Source of the DNA: Mucilaginibacter sp.
GTDB lineage: Bacteria > Bacteroidota > Bacteroidia > Sphingobacteriales > Sphingobacteriaceae
Assembly: GCF_025362475.1 (NCBI RefSeq)
Contig: NZ_JANYGH010000058.1
Location: 248,001-312,000 of the forward strand
Direction: 5' to 3'
DNA length: 64,000 bases
Shown: positions 56,804 to 64,000 of the stretch, piece after piece
Layout of the letters: each line of letters begins with the position of its first letter
Position numbering within the stretch: position 1 is the first letter of the stretch
The notes under the pieces: model-generated
The model's input: the letters and a program-made list of their open reading frames with translations, nothing else
What the model was told of the DNA's origin: nothing
Databases searched by the model: none
Translations under genes and position numbers: made by a program

Positions 56804-58300
56804 TCAAACATCCATATTTTTCATGAGGTGCATTGACTCTTTTAAATCCGTGTAAAGCTTTTTAAACAGCACGAAATGTTTACTGTACATCTTGTGGTTT
56901 CCTTCATTCGGCTCTATAATCGTTTGGTTGTCAATGTGGGTTAGCCTGATGTAACTATCGGGGTCCAGCACTTGCATGGCAAGGTAAACGGCCCCAACTG
57001 CCGATGCATCCTCGGGTTGTAGTACTACCTGCTTTTTCCCGGTGATATCGGCCAGGATCTGTGTCCATGTGCCGGAGCTTACAAAGCCACCACTAATATT
57101 AACCTGGGTAATATTAACCGAGGCATCTTCAACTATTTTAAGCACATCATATAAAGCAAAACAAACGCCCTCAAGTGAGGCCCTTAAAAAGTGCGCGCGC
57201 GTGTGCATTGGCTTAACATTCAGGAATGCGCCGCTGCTCCTGGTATCCCAAAGGGGCGCTCTTTCGCCATATAAATAGGGCAAAAACAGTAAACCGTCAC
57301 TACCAGCCGGTGTAGTTTCAATAGCGTTAAACAAATCACGGTAATCATCGGCCGTAATTTCAGTTTTTTGAAGAAAGTTGCTCAACAGCCAGTTAATTGC
57401 AATCCCCCCGTTATTCACCGCTCCACCACATAAATAAGTATCCTGGTTAAGCAGGTAATTAAAGGTCATACCCTGGTAATTATAAACCGGTTTGGGGCTG
57501 GTAATCCTGACAGCCCCGCTGGTACCAATAGTTAAAGCGGCAATACCTGGCCCGGTTGTATGGCTCCCCAGATTTGCGCAGGCCCCATCGCTTGCACCAA
57601 TAATAAAATTTGTTTTCTGGGGGATGTTAAGCAGGCTTGCTTTAGCAGCATCCAAATTACTCCGATAGTAAGTAGTGTTTTCGGGCTTCGATAACTTGCC
57701 TGGAGATATACCCGCCAAGGCACAGGCCTCCCCGCTCCACTCCAATTTTAAAATATCAAATAACCCTGTTGCAGAGGCAATAGAATAATCTACCTGGAAA
57801 GTATTGAACAGGTTAAACCAGATAAACTCTTTAATAGAAATAAATTTATGGGTTTGAGCAAACAGATCCGGTTTATTTTCACGCATCCACATCAGTTTAC
57901 ACAGCGGCGACATAGCATGTATTGGAGTACCCGTTATCCGGTAAATCTCCTCTCCTTTTGCCGAGTCCCTTAAATGCTCCGCTATCTCCTCGCTTCGTGC
58001 ATCTGCCCAGGTTATCATTGGCGCCAAAGGTATCCCGATCTCATTAACCGGAATAATGCTATGCATAGCACTGCTAAAGCTAATCGCTTCCGGTGCAAAG
58101 CCTACCTTAACAGTTATCTCTTGCAGGCATTTTACAAAGGCATCCCATATCAATACAGGATCCTGTTCGCTGTAACCGGGTTGAGGACTATTAATAGGGT
58201 AATGCTGTTGGGTAACACCCAATACCTCCCCGGTTAAAGCAACCGCAACAGCCTTGGTGCTGCCTGTGCCAATGTCGATACCTAAAATATATGCCTGCAT
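56804..58300 (-). CDS. FGGY-family carbohydrate kinase (gluconokinase-like)
   Basis: A 498-residue sugar kinase. YILGIDIGTGSTKAVAVAL is the phosphate-1 loop, FLPYLYGERAPLWDTRSSG the FGGY signature region, and ISGGFVSSGTWTQILADITG the adenosine block. ITWADARSEEIAEHL near residue 80 is typical of the gluconokinase/xylulokinase branch. The ATG at 58300 is used instead of the TTG in the track. No sugar transport or isomerase gene is adjacent, so the substrate is inferred only from family resemblance. Confidence 0.88.
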   Translation of the reverse strand: MQAYILGIDIGTGSTKAVAVALTGEVLGVTQQHYPINSPQPGYSEQDPVLIWDAFVKCLQEITVKVGFAPEAISFSSAMHSIIPVNEIGIPLAPMITWADARSEEIAEHLRDSAKGEEIYRITGTPIHAMSPLCKLMWMRENKPDLFAQTHKFISIKEFIWFNLFNTFQVDYSIASATGLFDILKLEWSGEACALAGISPGKLSKPENTTYYRSNLDAAKASLLNIPQKTNFIIGASDGACANLGSHTTGPGIAALTIGTSGAVRITSPKPVYNYQGMTFNYLLNQDTYLCGGAVNNGGIAINWLLSNFLQKTEITADDYRDLFNAIETTPAGSDGLLFLPYLYGERAPLWDTRSSGAFLNVKPMHTRAHFLRASLEGVCFALYDVLKIVEDASVNITQVNISGGFVSSGTWTQILADITGKKQVVLQPEDASAVGAVYLAMQVLDPDSYIRLTHIDNQTIIEPNEGNHKMYSKHFVLFKKLYTDLKESMHLMKNMDV

Positions 58301-58401
58301 ATTGTTATCTGCGTCCAAAATAGGATTTATCTTTGGGATGCGGGAAATAAAAAATCGGCTTACTGATTTCTCAAAAATTTGCCCTAATTTTCGCCTCGTC
58401 T

Positions 58402-59196
58402 ATGAATTACGCTGAACCACAACTCAGAACCATTAAAGTGATACGCTATGTAACCCCGTTACGGGAAGGCGGTTCGCTGCCAGCCATTGCCGAGGGTGAC
58501 GATGAGTTTTTATACGTGCTTAAATTTCGAGGTGCCGGTCAGGGTGTTAAAGCCCTAATTGCCGAACTTATTGGAGGCGAAATTGCGCGCCTCCTGGGTT
58601 TAAAAGTGCCCGAGCTGGTATTTGCAAACCTTGATGAAGCCTTTGGCCGGTCGGAAGCGGATGAGGAGATCCAGGATCTGTTGAAATTTAGTGTTGGCCT
58701 TAACCTTGCCTTACATTATTTATCAGGCGCTATAACTTACGACCCGGTGGTTAATACATTAGATGCAACATTAGCTTCAAAAATAGTGTGGCTTGATTGT
58801 TTATTAACCAATGTAGACCGTACGCCCCGCAATACCAATATGCTCATGTGGCATAAGGAACTGTGGCTTATTGATCATGGTGCCGCTTTGTATTTCCATC
58901 ACTCCTGGCATAACTGGGAAGAATCTGCCAAAAGACCTTTTGTACAGGTTAAGGATCACGTATTATTACCACAGGCATCCGAATTGGATGAGGTTGATAC
59001 AGCATTTCGTTCCATTTTAACACCAGAACGGATCCGCGATATTGTTAATTTAATTCCTGATGATTGGTTGACAGATGGATCTGAAAATGGTACACCAACC
59101 GAACGCAGGGAAATTTATACCCAATTTTTACTAACTCGTATTGCATCGTCAGCAATATTTGTAAATGAAGCCAAACATGCCCGATCAATTATTTGA
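58402..59196 (+). CDS. HipA-like kinase (HipA_2 type)
   Basis: A 264-residue single-domain HipA-like protein. FLYVLKFRGAGQGVKALIAE is the nucleotide-binding N-lobe with Lys, LLTNVDRTPRNTNML the catalytic loop with Asp and Asn, and LWLIDHGAAL the metal-binding Asp. No HipB-type helix-turn-helix antitoxin is adjacent. It overlaps the following DUF3037 gene, a pairing I recall from other genomes. The role and substrate are unknown. Confidence 0.83.
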   Translation: MNYAEPQLRTIKVIRYVTPLREGGSLPAIAEGDDEFLYVLKFRGAGQGVKALIAELIGGEIARLLGLKVPELVFANLDEAFGRSEADEEIQDLLKFSVGLNLALHYLSGAITYDPVVNTLDATLASKIVWLDCLLTNVDRTPRNTNMLMWHKELWLIDHGAALYFHHSWHNWEESAKRPFVQVKDHVLLPQASELDEVDTAFRSILTPERIRDIVNLIPDDWLTDGSENGTPTERREIYTQFLLTRIASSAIFVNEAKHARSII

Positions 59197-59557
59197 GTAC
59201 GCCGTAATACGCGTTGTACCCAGGGTAGAGCGCGAAGAGTTCATAAACATTGGAGTGATTTTATATTGCCCCAAACAAAAGTTTTTAAAAACCATTTTAA
59301 AGGTTGATGAAGCAAGAATCACCGCTTTGGCGCCCGGTTTGGATATCGACTGCCTTAAAGATAATATCAATTCGTTTGAAAGAATAGCCAATGGCGATGC
59401 CAAGGCCGGCCCTATTGCCAAATTGGATATAGCCTCCCGTTTTCGCTGGCTTACCGCCACGCGCAGCACGGTGGTACAATCATCAAAAGTTCATCCCGGT
59501 TTATGTACTGATGCCGAAGCAACTTTGGTAAAATTGTTTAATCAGCTAGTTGGATAA
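59177..59557 (+). CDS. DUF3037 protein paired with HipA-like kinase
   Basis: A 126-residue protein. The opening FEYAVIRVVPRVEREEFINIG and the RITALAPGLDIDCL and RFRWLTATRSTVVQ parts match DUF3037. The ATG at 59177 is chosen; the track's ATG at 59165 is four codons earlier. It overlaps the kinase by 20 bp, showing translational coupling. It may be a partner or inhibitor of the kinase, but this is inference. No catalytic motif is visible. Confidence 0.85.
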   Translation: MPDQLFEYAVIRVVPRVEREEFINIGVILYCPKQKFLKTILKVDEARITALAPGLDIDCLKDNINSFERIANGDAKAGPIAKLDIASRFRWLTATRSTVVQSSKVHPGLCTDAEATLVKLFNQLVG

Positions 59558-59587
59558 GAATCTACTCATCCAACCAGGCTTTCAATC

Positions 59588-62317
59588 TTATCTTGCGGCA
59601 ATCTTCTCTTTCAACACTACCCAGGGATAACTAAACGTATACTCTCCGGAGCCAAGTTGTATGGTGACACCGTCAACATCGGTACTGGCACCCGTTATAG
59701 GCTTACCATCCTGCTTTACATCTTCAGTATGAGCCTGTAGCAGGCTTACACTGGCTGTTGTATTGGCCGGAATTTTAACATGCACCTGCATTACGCCATC
59801 CTTAACTTCCCAGGCCGAAAGTATCTGCCCATACATGGTTTCGAAAGTGGCTTTGGCAAATGTGAATTTAGGGCTCGGCTGTGGTTTTAATATTATATAC
59901 TTATAACCCGGTTTACCAATTTGTAAACCTGTTACATTCTGATACATCCAATCGCCAACTGCCCCGTACGAGTAGTGGTTAAAGGAATTCATGCTTTTAT
60001 CCTGGAAAGTGCTGTCGGTTTTGATGCCATCCCAACGCTCCCAAATGGTAGTTGCGCCCATTTTTACAGGGTATAACCATGACGGATAAGTCTTTTGCAA
60101 CAAAAGATCATAAGCTACATTAGCATATCCGTTTTGTGATAGCACCTGGCACAAATAAGGCGTACCTAAAAACCCGGTAGATAAGTGGTTGTTGCGGCTG
60201 CGCACATCCTCAACCAGGTAAGCTGCCGCTTTGTTCTTCAGGCTATCGGGCACGAGGTCAAACTTTAAGGCCAGTACATATCCTGTTTGCGAATCGGCAA
60301 ATATGCGCCCGGTTGGCGTTATATAATTTTGGACAAATGCTTTCTTTACCTGCTGATAAACATCATCATATTTTTTTTCATCGGCTGTATTACCTAATGC
60401 ACCTGCGGCCCGGCTTAGTAATTTTGATGAGTATGCGTAAAAAGCCGTTGCAATCATATCAGGATTGGTATAGCCATTGGGCTCCGAAAAATCATAAATA
60501 CCGGGGCGATAGAATAGCCAATCGCCAAAAACACTACCACCACGCCATATATGGCTATCGCCGGCTCTTTTGATGATCTTATCTACATAAGCCTTCATGC
60601 TGGGGTATTGGGTTTGCAGAATACGTTTATCAGCATAAACATGGTACATTGTCCACGGTACAATAACGGCCACATCGCCCCAACCTGCCGATGTTGTACG
60701 GTTGGTTTGTAAAACATCGGGTACCACAAAAGGTACGCCTCCATCCGGGTACTGATCTGCAGCAACATCCTTCATCCACTTGGCAAAAAACGGCGCCACG
60801 TTCATGTTAAATGATGCCGTGCGCGAGAAAACCTGCGCATCACCTGTCCAACCTAAACGTTCGTCGCGCTGCGGGCAATCGGTAGGAATATCTAAAAAAT
60901 TACCTTTTTGTCCCCATTGAATATTGTGCTGCAATTTGTTGATCATGGTATCTGAACAGGTAAATTCGCCTGTTACTTTCATATCTGAATGCACCACCAC
61001 TGCAGTAAAATTTTCAGGTTTTAACTCACCGGGAAAGCCTTCTACAGCAATATACCTGAAACCCATAAAAGTAAAATGAGGCTCAAATACTTCATCACCG
61101 CCACCTTTTAAAGTGTAATTGATAGTAGCCGTAGCAGCACGCAGATTAGCTGTATAAAATTCACCAAATTTATCCAATACTTCAGCGTGTTTGATATTAA
61201 CCGTTGTACCGGCCTTACCATTTACTTTAAGCCTAACCCAACCTGTCATATTCTGCCCAAAATCTACTATCTGGGTACCTTTGGCACTTTTAAAAATAGC
61301 TATGGGCTTTAGTTCAGCAATCCTTTGCACAGGAACGCTCTCCACACCTACCAGCGTTTTTTTATCTATATCAGCAACGTTTACGGCTGTCCAGGCAGCA
61401 TCGTTAAATCCTTTATTAGCCCAGCCTGGTATTTCTTTGCGGGCATCATAATTCTCGCCATCGTAAATTCCATTAAGGGTTACAGGGCCCGCCAGGGTGC
61501 TTTTCCATGAGCTATCAGAATTAATATTTTCTACCGTCCCATCCGCATAGGTGATCTGCAACTGGCATAACAGCGCCAATTTTTTACCCCAAAAGCCCCA
61601 TTGATTATTAAAGGCTATAGTTCCCCTAAACCAGCCATCACCTACCATTGCCCCTATCACGTTATCACCCTGCTGCAACATGGCGGTTATATCATAAACC
61701 TGGTATTGCAGGCGTTTTTTATATTCTGTCCATCCGGGGGTAAGTAACTGGTTGCCTACTTTGTGCCCGTTAAGGTATAATTCATACAAACCGTGTGCAG
61801 TTGCATAAGCCCTTGCCGATACTATCTTTTTAGAGGTAGTGAACTGCTTACGCAACATAATTGCCGGTATCTTGCGCACAGAATCATGCTTAGGCTGAAT
61901 CCAGCTGGCCGTCCAGTCGCTTGTGGCAAGCAGGCCGGTTTCAAAATACGCGGGTTTGCTCCACGCCGATGTATGGCTGTGGTTATCCCATATCTTCACC
62001 CTCCAGTAGTAACGGGTAGCTGATTTTAAAGCAGCACCGTTATAAGTAACTAATACCGAAGAGTCTGAATTTACTTTGCCCGTGTTCCAAACCGTTTTTG
62101 AGGATGAAAACGAGGCATCGGTTGCAACTGTAATGTTATAGGCTTGCTGCAGGGTGTTATTTTGTGTTGCAACTATCTTCCAGCTGAGGCGGGGATGTGT
62201 GATATCAATCCCTATGGGATTTACCAGGTATTCGCTGGATAAATTGTCAACAACAGGACTTTGTGCCAGGCATGTAACCGGCAAAAAAAACAGGAGATAA
62301 AGAAAAATACGTTTCAT
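59588..62317 (-). CDS. Alpha-L-rhamnosidase GH78
   Basis: A 909-residue secreted enzyme. A signal peptide (FLYLLFFLPVTCLAQ) is followed by fibronectin-like and concanavalin-like domains, then the (alpha/alpha)6 barrel. DIPTDCPQRDERLGWTGDAQ holds catalytic acidic residues of GH78, and GATTIWERWDG a further conserved Glu. It removes terminal rhamnose from plant or microbial glycans. It lies 25 bp after a polysaccharide deacetylase gene on the same strand, in the region's only glycan-degradation set. Confidence 0.94.
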   Translation of the reverse strand: MKRIFLYLLFFLPVTCLAQSPVVDNLSSEYLVNPIGIDITHPRLSWKIVATQNNTLQQAYNITVATDASFSSSKTVWNTGKVNSDSSVLVTYNGAALKSATRYYWRVKIWDNHSHTSAWSKPAYFETGLLATSDWTASWIQPKHDSVRKIPAIMLRKQFTTSKKIVSARAYATAHGLYELYLNGHKVGNQLLTPGWTEYKKRLQYQVYDITAMLQQGDNVIGAMVGDGWFRGTIAFNNQWGFWGKKLALLCQLQITYADGTVENINSDSSWKSTLAGPVTLNGIYDGENYDARKEIPGWANKGFNDAAWTAVNVADIDKKTLVGVESVPVQRIAELKPIAIFKSAKGTQIVDFGQNMTGWVRLKVNGKAGTTVNIKHAEVLDKFGEFYTANLRAATATINYTLKGGGDEVFEPHFTFMGFRYIAVEGFPGELKPENFTAVVVHSDMKVTGEFTCSDTMINKLQHNIQWGQKGNFLDIPTDCPQRDERLGWTGDAQVFSRTASFNMNVAPFFAKWMKDVAADQYPDGGVPFVVPDVLQTNRTTSAGWGDVAVIVPWTMYHVYADKRILQTQYPSMKAYVDKIIKRAGDSHIWRGGSVFGDWLFYRPGIYDFSEPNGYTNPDMIATAFYAYSSKLLSRAAGALGNTADEKKYDDVYQQVKKAFVQNYITPTGRIFADSQTGYVLALKFDLVPDSLKNKAAAYLVEDVRSRNNHLSTGFLGTPYLCQVLSQNGYANVAYDLLLQKTYPSWLYPVKMGATTIWERWDGIKTDSTFQDKSMNSFNHYSYGAVGDWMYQNVTGLQIGKPGYKYIILKPQPSPKFTFAKATFETMYGQILSAWEVKDGVMQVHVKIPANTTASVSLLQAHTEDVKQDGKPITGASTDVDGVTIQLGSGEYTFSYPWVVLKEKIAAR

Positions 62318-62342
62318 GGTTATGATTGGATTCCCAATTATA

Positions 62343-63119
62343 TTAATTGTGATTTAAGGCGGCAACCCCATCCATCCCTGCCCTAAAAGTGGTTACTTCA
62401 ATTTCATTTTCATGCTGCTTTAGGTATAGCAATAATTTTTTATGCGCGGCAGCGGGAGTAGTAATATAATCGCCTCCTACACCGTGAAACATCAATACGC
62501 CCATACCACCGCTTTGCTGTACCTTTTTAACAAAGGCAATCAGTTCATCACCGGTAACGCCGGCATGAATTCCCCAGGCGGGTACTTGCAATGGGTCGAG
62601 TTTTTTAAAGTCGGTGATCACGGCGTCGGGGCCGCCACCAATCCTGGCGTACTTTACCAGGCCCGATTGCCTTAACGAATCAACATAATTAATACCACCA
62701 ACGGCTACCTCGGTACAGGGGTAAGCATAAGTACGCGGGGATACTCCGCCATCAACAGCAAACAGAAGGTTATTCATTTCGCCAATTTCACGCAGCATCA
62801 TATAAACCGAATAATTTGCCGAGTTATTTGCAGCATTGCCTTTTACCGTAGTAAGCAGGCAAGGATGGTATAAAGAATGATTGGCCAGCTCGTGCCCTTT
62901 TAAAGCCATCTGGCGCCAACGCGGGATAGTTTTTGGCCCTACATAGCCGGTAAGGAAGAAGGTGCCTTTAAACCCCAAAGAATCCAGTTGTGGAATGGCG
63001 ATATCCAATTGCGATGCAAGACCATCATCATAAGTGAGTACGATTATAACTTTTTTACGCGACTGGGAATAGGCGGTGAAGTGCAGCACGATCATCAAAA
63101 CTAAAAATACTCTGTTCAT
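62343..63119 (-). CDS. Polysaccharide deacetylase (NodB-type)
   Basis: A 258-residue secreted CE4-type protein. The signal peptide is MNRVFLVLMIVLHFTAYSQ. IIVLTYDDGLASQLDIA holds the paired Asp of motif 1, HELANHSLYHP the HxxxH of motif 2, and LMFHGVGGDY the C-terminal His motif. It would deacetylate acetylated glycans or side groups. Its ATG lies directly after the stop of the gene at 63120, so the three genes here form an operon. Confidence 0.9.
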   Translation of the reverse strand: MNRVFLVLMIVLHFTAYSQSRKKVIIVLTYDDGLASQLDIAIPQLDSLGFKGTFFLTGYVGPKTIPRWRQMALKGHELANHSLYHPCLLTTVKGNAANNSANYSVYMMLREIGEMNNLLFAVDGGVSPRTYAYPCTEVAVGGINYVDSLRQSGLVKYARIGGGPDAVITDFKKLDPLQVPAWGIHAGVTGDELIAFVKKVQQSGGMGVLMFHGVGGDYITTPAAAHKKLLLYLKQHENEIEVTTFRAGMDGVAALNHN

Positions 63120-64000
63120 TTACTTAACGTTTATAGTTGCTGTTTTAAACCCCAAATTACCTTTCAGGTCTGTTCCCTGCAATATAAGGGTATACGATGT
63201 TGGTTGATCTGCCGCGTAAAAAGAAATCCGGGCCTCGCCGTTTTCGTCGGTGATAATATTGGGGTCCCAATGGATGGTGGATCGCAGATCGGGTAAGGTA
63301 CTTTTTGTTATAGTGGTGTATTTAGGTTGATAAAATTGTTTGGCCATAGTTAAAGGAATTGGCCGGTAATGGTATACGCCAGGAGTATTATTATAAATAT
63401 TCCCCTTACCGGTTCTGGTTGTAATTTCTATAAAAGCTAATTGAACCAAAATATTGCCAGCACCATACCGAGCCTCATAATTTGAGGCGTATATTTTAGA
63501 ATAATTGATTTCGATGCCTTTCACATCTTCCGCGTTATGAGATTGGAGGAAAGTAGTTATATCATCAACACTATTTATAGGGATGCTTTTGTAAAGCGGT
63601 ATCCCATCAACAATAAATAGCACGAACTTATCATTAATAAAATACCATCGAAAAATAACATTACTGTATACAGGTGTAGCATGAGCCACAAATACATGTG
63701 TGCCTAACCTAAAATCCTTTACCTTTTCCTGTAATAATCTAAGCAGCGATTTTTTAGCGACCTTCAACAGGTCATCTTCATCAAATACCAAATCAGCCTG
63801 TCCCGGACCATTAAGATTTTGGGATCCTTTTATTATCTTGGTGCTTTTTATTACTACTTCTTTAAGTACCCTCCCCCTAACTCCATATAGCATTTTGTCT
63901 TTTTCCTGCTGATATTTTTTCCTGTTATCACTCAGCTTTAGAGCAGTAGTATCGCTGTTAACATACCATGGCTTTATCAACGGATTAGCCATTTTGACAA
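63120..64000 (-). CDS. Plug-domain envelope protein, 5' end outside the window
   Basis: About 293 C-terminal residues of a longer protein; the frame stays open to the last base, so the ATG at 63992 is probably internal. VLFIVDGIPLYKSIPINSVD followed by VKGIEINYSKIYASNYEARYG resembles a TonB-type plug domain, and the last part, STIHWDPNIITDENGEARIS to a final beta strand, resembles the end of Bacteroidota MG2/plug proteins of 800-1000 residues. No outer-membrane barrel follows. It is upstream of a deacetylase and a rhamnosidase in the same operon. The role is unknown. Confidence 0.68.
   Translation of the reverse strand, partial: VKMANPLIKPWYVNSDTTALKLSDNRKKYQQEKDKMLYGVRGRVLKEVVIKSTKIIKGSQNLNGPGQADLVFDEDDLLKVAKKSLLRLLQEKVKDFRLGTHVFVAHATPVYSNVIFRWYFINDKFVLFIVDGIPLYKSIPINSVDDITTFLQSHNAEDVKGIEINYSKIYASNYEARYGAGNILVQLAFIEITTRTGKGNIYNNTPGVYHYRPIPLTMAKQFYQPKYTTITKSTLPDLRSTIHWDPNIITDENGEARISFYAADQPTSYTLILQGTDLKGNLGFKTATINVK

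Overview
The window looks like chromosomal DNA of a Bacteroidota member, most likely Sphingobacteriaceae and close to Mucilaginibacter or Pedobacter. This is an inference from gene content, not from a marker gene. The evidence is GldC, a eukaryote-like type II glutamine synthetase, outer-membrane barrels, GH78 with a deacetylase and a plug-like protein, few Shine-Dalgarno sites, and at least one good TAnnTTTG promoter box. No rRNA, tRNA, CRISPR array, phage or insertion-sequence transposase was seen.

Layout. 1-4.6 kb: end of an FtsX-type permease with a TesA-like lipoprotein esterase, an isolated SIR2-like gene, ccmB and an O6-alkylguanine repair protein. 4.5-11.4 kb: a four-gene minus-strand signalling operon (CHASE3/GAF hybrid kinase with three receivers, CheR, CheB, second hybrid kinase). 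11.5-17.9 kb: gldC, small membrane proteins, a DEAD-box helicase, an NmrA-like/HxlR divergent pair with a shared palindromic promoter, and dihydroorotase. 18.3-23.3 kb: a WYL-regulator/EVE/SRPBCC/GyrI-like group, a DUF2007 protein, a Tat-exported asparaginase and CutC. 23.6-29.2 kb: a metalloprotease-like/propeller/barrel protein, a macrodomain protein, an encapsulated-ferritin homologue with no shell gene nearby, a fatty-acid hydroxylase and a barrel protein.

29.6-42.9 kb: an ArsB-like permease followed by a large molybdenum-cofactor region. It holds a YdeP-type oxidoreductase, a DUF7009-like protein, fdhD, moaD, a GNAT, moaE, a moeB-rhodanese, a mobB/mobA fusion, moaC, moeA, moaA, xdhC and mocA. 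Together these cover most of cofactor synthesis (MoaA/C to MoaD/E, recharged by MoeB, then MoeA), nucleotide attachment (MobA, MocA) and delivery (FdhD, XdhC). Only one recognisable client enzyme, the YdeP homologue, is present. 42.9-50.1 kb: a J/KTSC protein, galT-galM, a LEA-like protein, an RluA-type pseudouridine synthase and a TPR protein with a lone H-box domain. 50.4-55.5 kb: two unrelated glutamine synthetases, a gamma-glutamylcyclotransferase, an APH-like kinase and a HAD protein. 55.5-64 kb: MerC-like, PAP2_C-like, FGGY kinase, a HipA-like/DUF3037 pair, GH78, a polysaccharide deacetylase and a plug-like protein cut by the window end.

The most unusual non-coding content is a set of palindromic intergenic elements. 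Three copies of a roughly 117-bp double-hairpin element bracket the hydroxylase/barrel pair, and their arm sequences change in a compensatory way. At least four other palindrome families also occur between genes. Start codons were moved from the ORF track where a TTG or GTG preceded a better ATG. Everything was read by eye without database searches.
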